From assembly GCA_965267405.1 (NCBI GenBank), contig OZ253954.1, positions 3,286,001 to 3,350,000 on the forward strand: a stretch of DNA of 64,000 nucleotides. Reading direction: 5' to 3'. The position numbers were made by a program, and so were the translations under genes. This DNA comes from JAPPOI01 sp028818055. GTDB lineage: Bacteria > Pseudomonadota > Alphaproteobacteria > Rhodobacterales > Rhodobacteraceae. Below are positions 25,830 to 32,931 of this stretch, piece by piece. Each line of letters begins with the position of its first letter. Within the stretch, counting starts at the first letter, position 1. The notes below the pieces were generated by a model that worked only from the letters and a program-made list of their open reading frames with translations, searched no databases and was not told the origin of the DNA.

Positions 25830-25957
25830 TTGGAAATGCCAAAAGCAGCACCGACGCTGCGATGGGTGAACTAGTATAGGGTCGACATTTTGTATTTGGG
25901 TAAAGACCTCGTTTAAGCGGGGCCTTTTTTGAGTGTCTGCTTTGAGCCCAAAGCGGC
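25830..25957 (+). repeat. Terminator-bearing dispersed repeat, copy C
   Basis: Combines the parts found separately in A and B: TTGGAAATGCCAAAAGCAGC, GATGGGTGA, GGTCGACA, a decayed terminator hairpin, and GTGTCTGCTTTGAGCCCAAA. It begins 44 bases after the acyltransferase-like stop. Short open frames read across it (such as 25753-25985, minus strand) are artefacts of the repeat, not genes. Confidence 0.7.
25902..25930 (+). terminator. Degenerate rho-independent terminator
   Basis: AAAGACCTCG, loop TTTAAG, CGGGGCCTTT and a T-run. Relative to the other two copies two bases in the left arm changed, leaving one mismatch and one G-T pair, so it should still fold. Confidence 0.7.
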
Positions 25958-26039
25958 AACCCTGCCACCGTTTGGCAAACTTCAAAGAGTACGAGAACTA
26001 GAGTCCTTGAGGTTGATTATGCTAGCCCGCAGAGCAATT

Positions 26040-27032
26040 CTAACCAATGCTAAGTAGCAGGCGAACTAATGCGGTTTGTGCGTTGACACCAGTTTTGTCG
26101 TAAGTCCGCTTAAGATGAGTTCGCGCAGTGTTGACGCTGATACCCAGTGTCTTGGCGGCGTCGGTTAAACTCTCGCCCGAAGCTATCCGCGCGGCCAAAC
26201 TCATCTGCCCCGGCGACAAGCCAAAGACCATTTGTGCCGCAGTCATACGCCGGTCGAGATCGGCGGTTGGATCAATATCCAGATAGGTCAGACCGTTCAT
26301 TACCACCAATGAACAGACTACCGCCGCGCCAGTTTCGTCTTCTCCAAGCACGATAGGAGTTCTAAACGGTGCGCCCGTGGTATTGCGGAAATCCGCATGG
26401 TGGAAGAACCCATGCAACGCGCTGGCCCTGGAAACAGCTGCCTGCAACACCTTGTCCCATTCGCCACGGCGTGCCCGAATCCGGCCATGCGATACAATCA
26501 ATGCAGGATGATCGCGCATCGCGCTTGCCGCGTCGGGAGCGGACCAAACAATATGTCCTTTGGCATCCAGTGCAATCTGACCAGGAGCAGAGCGTGTCTC
26601 ACTCGTGTGAGCAAAGGCATTGTAGACTATGCGCCAGCCCTCGTTTGTGCGCTTAAGGATGACGGTTTCGATGCTTTCGGCTTCACTGCCGTCCTCGGCT
26701 TTCATCCAGCCGTCATAAACCACCCATGCCGAGTCGCCCTCAATCGTGATTTGCATATTGTCCTTTCGGAAATCGGACATGCCGCAAGGCGTCCGACCCA
26801 AGGCGAGAGCACTGGTCATATCTTCGTGGATCGCCTCCCAACCCCGCATAACGCTTACCCCTAGGCCGGGGGAGGCGCACACAGCGCAGTCTTTCTCGGA
26901 CTGCAGATGGCAATCGCTCCAGCCGCCAAGGTCCATATCTTTGAAACAAGTCGTCTCGCGATGGATAACGGCTGCTATGGCTGCGCGGTCCTTGGCCTCT
27001 TCGTGCTCGGCAGTGCGAAGCGTGTCAGGCAT
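26040..27032 (-). CDS. LuxR-type regulator with an N-terminal NTF2/SnoaL-like domain
   Basis: 330 residues. Residues about 15-130 look like an NTF2-like cup (DRAAIAAVIHRETTCFKDMD, then SAWVVYDGWMKAEDGSEAES and TNEGWRIVYNAFAHTS), which may bind a small ligand. The middle (170-255) is unassigned. The last 65 residues are a LuxR/FixJ helix-turn-helix: LSPGQMSLAARIASGESLTD followed by AAKTLGISVNTARTHLKRTY and a typical tail. No receiver or autoinducer domain is seen, so this is probably a one-component regulator. Start ATG 27032 has AAGG upstream. A 73-codon ORF precedes it by 34 bases. Target genes unknown; the divergent MFS gene at 27711 is a candidate. Confidence 0.75.
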   Translation of the reverse strand: MPDTLRTAEHEEAKDRAAIAAVIHRETTCFKDMDLGGWSDCHLQSEKDCAVCASPGLGVSVMRGWEAIHEDMTSALALGRTPCGMSDFRKDNMQITIEGDSAWVVYDGWMKAEDGSEAESIETVILKRTNEGWRIVYNAFAHTSETRSAPGQIALDAKGHIVWSAPDAASAMRDHPALIVSHGRIRARRGEWDKVLQAAVSRASALHGFFHHADFRNTTGAPFRTPIVLGEDETGAAVVCSLVVMNGLTYLDIDPTADLDRRMTAAQMVFGLSPGQMSLAARIASGESLTDAAKTLGISVNTARTHLKRTYDKTGVNAQTALVRLLLSIG

Positions 27033-27066
27033 TGTGAAAACCTTGGTTTGCTGCTGCACGCTCAAG

Positions 27067-27288
27067 CTAAGCCCGTTTGGGTGTTCTGACAAACTTCGGG
27101 CTCTGCTGGACCAGGCTGCGGAGCCGCACGGGAATTGCACTCAGCAGTCGGAATAACTGCCCTCGCGATCTCCGAATAGAGTGCAGCGTGTCAAAAGCAT
27201 TGTCATTGTAAAATGCGTCGATCTGTTCTGTGGCAGGTTTGCGCGACAGAGTGACTTGGCGAAGTGCGATGGCCTGAACCGGGTCCAT
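27067..27288 (-). CDS. Small basic protein, 73 residues, unknown
   Basis: ATG 27288 with AAAGGAA seven bases upstream, a good ribosome-binding site. Reads MDPVQAIALRQVTLSRKPAT, then a charged middle and an arginine-rich tail (HSIRRSRGQLFRLLSAIPVR). It ends 34 bases before the LuxR-type regulator and would be co-transcribed with it. No family recognised. The tail looks amphipathic and basic, as in DUF1127-like small proteins, but the match is too loose to claim. It could also be an untranslated leader. Confidence 0.45.
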   Translation of the reverse strand: MDPVQAIALRQVTLSRKPATEQIDAFYNDNAFDTLHSIRRSRGQLFRLLSAIPVRLRSLVQQSPKFVRTPKRA

Positions 27289-27710
27289 GTTGTTGTTCCT
27301 TTCGACAATTGATTTGGACTTGATGCACCAATCCTAAAGGTTGCTGCCTTCGCGCGTGTCACCCGGATCGACCACACCTATGCAAAAATTTCAGAATATC
27401 TGGCCGAACGACGCTATGGGCATGATGTCAGGTTCCTTCATCAGCAAGAAAGAATGCGTTCTCGCTTAGGAATCTGACTTTTTGGATTGCAGGAAACGCT
27501 GCAAAGCATTGAGGGATAAGCAGCGGTTTGAACTCATTTCGCTAAAGACTGCTTTGTCCCTCGCAGCGGTCGTTCGGACACGCAAAAGCTCCATAACCCA
27601 ATGTTTCGACTGGTTAGATGGCAAATGTTGATCGGACCGCCCCACCCTTTTCCCGCGTTCTGATCAGATAGACACTGGACCGCGGCAAACTCTCCCCCTA
27701 GCGTCCGCGC
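27289..27710. other. Intergenic region, 422 bases, no gene supported
   Basis: Lies between the divergent LuxR-type operon and the MFS gene, so promoters for both should be here. I see no clear -35/-10 pair. A stop-to-stop frame on the plus strand (27313-27477) gives a protein-like stretch with RIDHTYAKISEYLAERRYGH but has no start codon; it may be a gene remnant or chance. Confidence 0.5.
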
Positions 27711-28922
27711 ATGACCGACACGCAACACGACAGCCGCTATTCCTGGATCAGGCTTGGTTTGAGCCTGGTGATGGCGATAGCCGGATCGGTCGGCATCTGG
27801 GCGAGTGTGGTTGTCATGCCCAGTATCCAGTCAGAGCTTGGGCTGAACCGCGCCGATGCAACCTATCCTTTCATTGCCTCAATGCTCGGATTTGCGACCG
27901 GCAACCTCTTGATGGGGCGCGCCATCGATCGCTGGAGCATCACTCCAGTTTTGATGGCCGGAGCGGTGCTGTCTGCTATTGGATTTGCCGGCTCGGCCAT
28001 GTCTACCGATTTGTGGCAGCTCACAGTACTGCACGTTTTCGCAGGACTCGGCGCGTCGGTGTGTTTTGGGCCTTTGATTGCAGATGCCTCGCAGTGGTTC
28101 ATGGTGCGTCGCGGTATAGCAGTCGCCATTGCGGCAAGTGGCAATTATCTATCGGGTGCGTTCTGGCCCCCGATCATCGTTTGGATTAGCGGCCCCGACG
28201 GCTGGCGCACAGGTTATGTCTTGCTGGCAGTGGCCTGTCTTGTGGTCTTGATCCCCGGCGCGCTTTTGTTGCGCCGTCAGATCGACGAAGTATCGAACGC
28301 CCGCGCGACCGAGGCCGCGGCCTCTCAGGCGGCGTCAATCAACATATCGCCCCGCACGTTGCAGGCCCTTTTGGCGGTGGCAGGTGTGGCGTGCTGTGTC
28401 GCTATGTCGATGCCGCAGGTTCACATCGTGGCACTCAGTATTGATCGAGGCTTTGGCGCCGCGGCCGGAGCCGACATGTTAAGCCTCATGCTGTTGGGCG
28501 GCGTCGTGTCACGCCTGATTTCAGGGTGGCTTGCCGATCGACTGGGTGGACTGCCAGTCCTTTTGTTGGGCTCTGTTCTCCAGATGTCGGCCTTGTGTCT
28601 ATTCCTGATCAACGGCGGTCTGACATCGCTGTATCTGATCTCATTGATCTTCGGACTGAGCCAAGGCGGGATTGTTCCGTCTTATGCGATCATCGTGCGT
28701 CAATTCATGCCGCCGAAAGAAGCCGGCCGCCGCGTGGGCTTGGTGATGTTTTCGACGGTTCTGGGCATGGCGCTGGGCGGATACCTGTCAGGCTGGCTTT
28801 ACGATGCAACCGGAAGCTATGCAGCAGCGGTTTGGAATGGCGTCGGCTGGAACCTGATCAACGCCAGCATCGCGATATTCCTGCTTCTGCGCATCACCGG
28901 CCGCCGTCAGGCGGTTGCATAA
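27711..28922 (+). CDS. MFS transporter (monocarboxylate/oxalate-like)
   Basis: 403 residues with about 12 membrane segments. MFS loop motifs are visible: GNLLMGRAIDRWS between helices 2 and 3 and the matching ISGWLADRLGGLPVLLL in the second half. The sequence AIAASGNYLSGAFWPPII and PSYAIIVRQFMPPKEAGRRVG resemble the OFA/monocarboxylate subgroup. Substrate not predictable. ATG 27711, no close partner gene; a terminator follows within 12 bases. A substrate-induced link to the divergent LuxR-type regulator is possible but only inferred. Confidence 0.85.
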   Translation: MTDTQHDSRYSWIRLGLSLVMAIAGSVGIWASVVVMPSIQSELGLNRADATYPFIASMLGFATGNLLMGRAIDRWSITPVLMAGAVLSAIGFAGSAMSTDLWQLTVLHVFAGLGASVCFGPLIADASQWFMVRRGIAVAIAASGNYLSGAFWPPIIVWISGPDGWRTGYVLLAVACLVVLIPGALLLRRQIDEVSNARATEAAASQAASINISPRTLQALLAVAGVACCVAMSMPQVHIVALSIDRGFGAAAGADMLSLMLLGGVVSRLISGWLADRLGGLPVLLLGSVLQMSALCLFLINGGLTSLYLISLIFGLSQGGIVPSYAIIVRQFMPPKEAGRRVGLVMFSTVLGMALGGYLSGWLYDATGSYAAAVWNGVGWNLINASIAIFLLLRITGRRQAVA

Positions 28923-28933
28923 GTTCAAAAAAA

Positions 28934-28960
28934 ACGCCCGCACGAAGCGGGCGTTAAGTT
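28934..28960. terminator. Bidirectional rho-independent terminator
   Basis: AACGCCCGC (28934-28942), loop ACGAA, GCGGGCGTT (28948-28956); an A-run precedes it, and the T side on the plus strand is short. It ends the MFS transcript. A further dyad AGGTTTC-N10-GAAACCT follows at 28970-28993. Confidence 0.75.
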
Positions 28961-29046
28961 ATTGAGGCAGGTTTCATACAGGCAAGAAACCTATCGAGCA
29001 GTGGCTTCTTTATACGCAACGAATTGCCTGTGGCCAAGCTAAAAGT

Positions 29047-29075
29047 TTGAAAACCTTGAGATCGCAGCCTAGGCT
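29047..29075 (+). promoter_or_regulatory. Candidate sigma-70 promoter for the solute-binding protein
   Basis: TTGAAA (29047-29052), a 17-base spacer, then TAGGCT (29070-29075). The spacing is ideal and the position, 42 bases before the ATG, fits. The -10 box is only a partial match. Confidence 0.5.
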
Positions 29076-29117
29076 AGCGGCATAAGGAAAACAGGGAGCA
29101 GAAGGATTGTCGCCAAA

Positions 29118-30920
29118 ATGCGTATGAACTTTTTCGCCATCGTAACCATTTTTTCAACAATTCTCGGAACAGCCGCTGTGGCAGAGCCGAAACATGGCAT
29201 AGCTATGTATGGTGAACCCGCTCTACCACCGGATTTTGTGTCTTTGCCCTATGTCAACGCTAACGCTCCAAAGGGCGGTGCGATTGTACAGGGTGAGGTC
29301 GGAAGCTTCGATTCCCTGAACCCACACATCCGAAAAGGACGTGTGCCCTGGCAGTTACGCTTTCTGGCTTATGAAAGCCTGATGGGCCGGAGCTGGGACG
29401 AACCCTTCACGCTTTACGGCCTTTTGGCCGAATCGGTCGAAACGGCAGAGGACCGTTCATGGGTCGAGTTCACGCTGCGCCCTGAAGCCCGTTTCTCCGA
29501 CGGCAGCCCGGTGACGGTCGAGGACGTCTTGTGGTCGTACGAAACACTCGGCACCGTGGGGCACCCCCGGTATCACGGCTCGTGGAAAAAAGTTGAGACG
29601 GCAGAAGCAGTTGGCGAACGCACCGTACGTTTCACCTTCAACGTGGAAGACGACGAATTGGCGCTGATCATGGGGCTTCGTCCCATCCTGAAAAAAGCGC
29701 AATGGGACGGGATCGATTTTGCCGAAAGCGGCGTCGACACCATTCCGATCTCGACAGCGCCTTATGTGATCACGGACTTCGAGGCAGGCCGTTTCGTCCT
29801 TTTGGAACGTGACGCAGATTATTGGGGCAACGACCTGAATTTCCGCCGCGGCACAAACAATCTCGATCAGATCCGGATGGAATTCTTTGCCGACGGAACC
29901 GCGATGTTTGAAGCCTTCAAGGGCGGCATTCTGAACACGATGCGCGAAACAAACGTGCAGAAGTGGGACACACAATATGGTTTCCCCGCCGTGACATCCG
30001 GCGATGTGCTGAAATCGATCATCCCGCATAAGCGCCCGACGGGTATCCAAGGCTTGGTGTTCAATACACGCAAACCACAGTTTCAGGATTGGCGCGTTCG
30101 CGAGGCTTTGATTACAGCCTTCAACTTCGAATTCATCAACACCACCATCAATGGTGACGCGCAGCCGCGCATTTCTTCATACTTCGCCAACTCGGTGCTT
30201 GGTGCCAGCGATGGCCCGGCCGAGGGAAAAGTTGCGGAGATACTCAGCGCATATGGCGGCAATCTGCTTCCGGGTGCGATGGAAGGCTATTCCCTGCCCG
30301 TCGGCGATGGAACCGAGCGTAACCGTGCAAACCTGCGCAAGGCCATCGGGCTTATGGAAGACGCAGGTTGGACACTTCAGGATGGCGTAATGAAGAACGC
30401 TGATGGTGAAACGTTCACTTTCGAGGTCCTTCTCTCTTCAGGCGCTTCTGAACCCCAGCAAATCGTCGACATCTTCAGCTCGGCGCTGGGCCGTATGGGC
30501 ATCACCCCGACCGTCGCGACGACTGACAGCGCTCAGTACAAGGAACGCACCAATACGTTTGACTTCGACATGACGTGGTACCGCCGCGGCGTGTCGCTTT
30601 CGCCAGGTAACGAACAGCTGCTTTACTGGGGTACTGATGCGGCATCGACCGAAGGAAGTCGGAACTGGGCGGGCATCACAAATCCTGCCATCGACGGTAT
30701 CGTCCAATCGATGCTGACATCGCCCAGTCAGGATGACTATCGCGCTGCCGTGAAAGCTTTGGACCGTGTGCTGATTTCCGGACGTTACGTGATCCCGGTT
30801 TGGCACTCTCCAATTGCACGGATTGCCCACGCAAAATCATTGAAGTATCCAGCCGACACATTGCCGATGTATGGCGACTGGATCGGGTTCCAACCAGATG
30901 TCTGGTGGAGTGAGGAATGA
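29118..30920 (+). CDS. Periplasmic oligopeptide-binding protein, SBP family 5 (YejA-like)
   Basis: 600 residues. Signal peptide 1-22 (FAIVTIFSTILGTAAVAE). The mature start KHGIAMYGEPALPPDFVSLP and the following NANAPKGGAIVQGEVGSFDS are typical of the YejA/microcin-C-like branch. Other family blocks: TLRPEARFSDGSPVTVEDVL, FVLLERDADYWG and VFNTRKPQFQDWRVREALI. It would deliver peptides to an ABC importer, but no permease or ATPase gene is adjacent, so it is an orphan here. Its stop overlaps the entericidin-like gene by four bases. Confidence 0.93.
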   Translation: MRMNFFAIVTIFSTILGTAAVAEPKHGIAMYGEPALPPDFVSLPYVNANAPKGGAIVQGEVGSFDSLNPHIRKGRVPWQLRFLAYESLMGRSWDEPFTLYGLLAESVETAEDRSWVEFTLRPEARFSDGSPVTVEDVLWSYETLGTVGHPRYHGSWKKVETAEAVGERTVRFTFNVEDDELALIMGLRPILKKAQWDGIDFAESGVDTIPISTAPYVITDFEAGRFVLLERDADYWGNDLNFRRGTNNLDQIRMEFFADGTAMFEAFKGGILNTMRETNVQKWDTQYGFPAVTSGDVLKSIIPHKRPTGIQGLVFNTRKPQFQDWRVREALITAFNFEFINTTINGDAQPRISSYFANSVLGASDGPAEGKVAEILSAYGGNLLPGAMEGYSLPVGDGTERNRANLRKAIGLMEDAGWTLQDGVMKNADGETFTFEVLLSSGASEPQQIVDIFSSALGRMGITPTVATTDSAQYKERTNTFDFDMTWYRRGVSLSPGNEQLLYWGTDAASTEGSRNWAGITNPAIDGIVQSMLTSPSQDDYRAAVKALDRVLISGRYVIPVWHSPIARIAHAKSLKYPADTLPMYGDWIGFQPDVWWSEE

Positions 30921-31039
30921 ACATGACACGCACACTAATGATCATCAGCGCGCTCGTAGCGCTCTCAGCTTGCAATACCGTTGAAGGGTTGGGCGAAGAC
31001 ATCTCGGATGGCGCACGCGCGGTCAACCGAGCATTCTAA
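30917..31039 (+). CDS. Entericidin A/B-like lipoprotein, 40 residues
   Basis: ATG 30917 overlaps the stop of the binding protein (ATGA). The peptide has a short signal sequence with lipobox LSAC (cysteine at residue 19) and the mature part CNTVEGLGEDISDGARAV, which matches the EcnA/EcnB pattern CNTxxGxGxDI. These small outer-membrane lipoproteins act as a bacteriolysis toxin/antidote pair in enterics; elsewhere their role is unclear. Only one member is present. An alternative ATG lies two codons downstream at 30923. Confidence 0.82.
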   Translation: MNMTRTLMIISALVALSACNTVEGLGEDISDGARAVNRAF

Positions 31040-31174
31040 GACCCCTTTTCAGGCTTTTTTAGCGACAGGTTCGCGGCGTAGCCTATACGCCGCGCCACTT
31101 CAATTTTGTTAGCGCCGAAAACCAACAGGCCTGCATCAAAGTTACCAATGATTTCCGCCACCTCCCTGTTCGAG

Positions 31175-31238
31175 GGTACATGTACCTTGCTGTGCGGCAA
31201 TGTGTACCATGGTATACTGTATTCAGAAATGCGAATAC
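31175..31238 (+). promoter_or_regulatory. Promoter region with three dyads before the duplicated-domain gene
   Basis: GGTACATGTACC (31175-31186) is a perfect 12-base palindrome. TACCATGGTA (31205-31214) is a perfect 10-base palindrome that extends to 16 bases with one mismatch, its centre 29 bases from the first. A strong -10 box TATACT (31213-31218) overlaps it. GTATTC-N8-GAATAC (31219-31238) follows. An operator for a dimeric repressor is a natural reading. The rest of 31040-31266 holds only GCGGCGTA/TACGCCGC near 31074-31095. Confidence 0.5.
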
Positions 31239-31266
31239 GTGCTGCAACGCAGCATAGAGGTTTCGC

Positions 31267-32109
31267 ATGGCATCTCCGCAGATTTCACTGGGCGACATCG
31301 ACACTCGGATCGAGTTTCACGACGCTGATCAGATCATGGAAGTTTCTTTCGAAGACGTGACTTTCGATAACTCTGTCGACGTCAATCAGTTCTATGATCG
31401 GATCGAAGAGCGGATCGCCAAAACCGGCCATGACAAGTGGTTCTTCCTCGTCAATTACTGCAACGCACGCATCGAACCGGATGCATGGTTTGCATTTTCA
31501 AGACGCGGGAAAGACCTAAATTATGCGCATTCCATGGGCTCGGTCCGGTTTGACGCCTCTGAAATCACGCTAAGACAGATCAAGAATGCAGGCTCGCGAG
31601 AAAACTTTGACCCAAGCCTGTTTTATGGCCGCGATGAAGCGCTTGAACACCTTAAGCAACAACCGTCTCAGCGGGTCGAATATGCCCAAACTGAAAAAGT
31701 TCTGAGCTTTACACGTGCTGATCTGAATTGGCGGATCGAGTTTCTGGACGACGAAGACGTCATGTACGTCGACTTTTCGAACATGTCGTTTGAGCACTCT
31801 GCCGACGTCGATTTTGTCTACGACTATATCGAAGAACAAATCGTACCGACGGGTCGCAAGTGGTACTTCCTTGTGAATTACAACGGAACTCACATTCAGT
31901 CGCCAGCGTGGGTGCAGAAATCAGCGCGAAGCAAGAAGCTGAACGAGGCGTGGTCCCTGGGGTCGGTACGCTATGCGTTGGGATCCGAGACAGAAACGGA
32001 TATCCGCTTGCGCGCCGAAAGCGGCGGCATACGCCCCAACATCCGCAACACGGAAGAAGAAGCGTGGGATCGCATTCGTGAACTGAAGGCTGAATCGAAT
32101 ACCGCCTAG
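31267..32109 (+). CDS. Protein of two tandem copies of an unrecognised domain
   Basis: 280 residues, no signal peptide and no membrane segment. The two halves (about 10-133 and 145-272) align along their length: TRIEFHDADQIMEVSFEDVT against WRIEFLDDEDVMYVDFSNMS, KWFFLVNYCNARIEPDAW against KWYFLVNYNGTHIQSPAW, and SMGSVRFD against SLGSVRYA. Both copies keep a VDV/VDF acidic segment before an amphipathic helix ending in IEERI/IEEQI. The strand-helix-strand pattern recalls STAS/SpoIIAA-like folds, but I do not claim that family. AGAGG precedes the ATG by six bases. Promoter dyads lie just upstream. Function unknown. Confidence 0.85.
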   Translation: MASPQISLGDIDTRIEFHDADQIMEVSFEDVTFDNSVDVNQFYDRIEERIAKTGHDKWFFLVNYCNARIEPDAWFAFSRRGKDLNYAHSMGSVRFDASEITLRQIKNAGSRENFDPSLFYGRDEALEHLKQQPSQRVEYAQTEKVLSFTRADLNWRIEFLDDEDVMYVDFSNMSFEHSADVDFVYDYIEEQIVPTGRKWYFLVNYNGTHIQSPAWVQKSARSKKLNEAWSLGSVRYALGSETETDIRLRAESGGIRPNIRNTEEEAWDRIRELKAESNTA

Positions 32110-32148
32110 CGCCGACGTCGATGCGCAGTCAGAATGCGGATTGGCCCT

Positions 32149-32745
32149 TCATGACAAAAGCATCCACAGCGCGACCGACGCCAGAAGCGTTCCGAAAACG
32201 ATATTAAGTCTCTTTGCAGTCTTGGGAGATCGAAACATTTTTGCCAAATAGTCACCAGCGAGCGTCCACGCGGAAAACGCGACAAGGTTGTTTATAGTGA
32301 AAACTGTCGCGATGAACAGAATGGCGACCAACGTTCCAGTTTGCCGAGCATCCAAAAACTGCGTGAACATCAGGCCGATGATGACGTAGGCCTTCGGGTT
32401 GAAGGCCAAGAGAACAACACCGTCAAAGAACGTCGCGGGTTTTGCGTCTTCCGTGGACGTAAGCACACCGGCTTTCAGCATTTTCCACGCGATCCAGAAG
32501 ACATAGAGTGAGCCTGCAATTCTCAGAACAGTAAACGCCTGTGGTTGGTTTTCAATCACGGCCAGGAAACCGAAACCGATTGCAACGGTAACGATCCAGG
32601 TTGCCACGTGGTACCCGACGTTAGCCGGAAGCGTTGCTCGAAACCCAAATCTTGCACCATTTGCCGCAAAGAACAGATTTCCCGGGCCCGGACTAAATGC
32701 GAGCGGGAACAGAAAAATGACGAGTGCAACCGTTGTTTGAAACAT
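32149..32745 (-). CDS. LysE/RhtB family exporter
   Basis: 198 residues, about six membrane segments. The family mark is FSPGPGNLFFAANGARFGFR in the first helix-loop, followed by GSLYVFWIAWKMLKAG and LLAFNPKAYVIIGLMFTQFL. Exports amino acids or related small molecules; the substrate is not predictable. I prefer ATG 32745 (MFQTTVALVIFLF) because the family begins close to the first helix; an ATG at 32784 would add 13 residues. It converges with the duplicated-domain gene and diverges from gap2. Confidence 0.85.
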   Translation of the reverse strand: MFQTTVALVIFLFPLAFSPGPGNLFFAANGARFGFRATLPANVGYHVATWIVTVAIGFGFLAVIENQPQAFTVLRIAGSLYVFWIAWKMLKAGVLTSTEDAKPATFFDGVVLLAFNPKAYVIIGLMFTQFLDARQTGTLVAILFIATVFTINNLVAFSAWTLAGDYLAKMFRSPKTAKRLNIVFGTLLASVALWMLLS

Positions 32746-32931
32746 GCCGAATTTCCGATGATTTCGGTAATTTGCAGCGAACATTTTTCATCTTTTGCGT
32801 TCCACCCGGATCTTGCGCAAAGCGCTCGGCGCAGCGCAGATGAAAACACCGCAATGACCGTCATAAAACCTTCACTTGCCTGTCATGTTGAGTGCTCTAA
32901 ACCGGGCACGACATTTGGGGCGGAGGTTGAA

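Noticed and set aside
25753..25985. Two small open frames on the minus strand after the acyltransferase-like gene
   Set aside because: They lie across repeat copy C and translate it; similar frames appear at copies A and B, as expected for a non-coding repeat.
31031..31095. Terminator after the entericidin-like gene
   Set aside because: A T6 run and the GCGGCGTA/TACGCCGC dyad exist, but in the wrong order for a plus-strand terminator.
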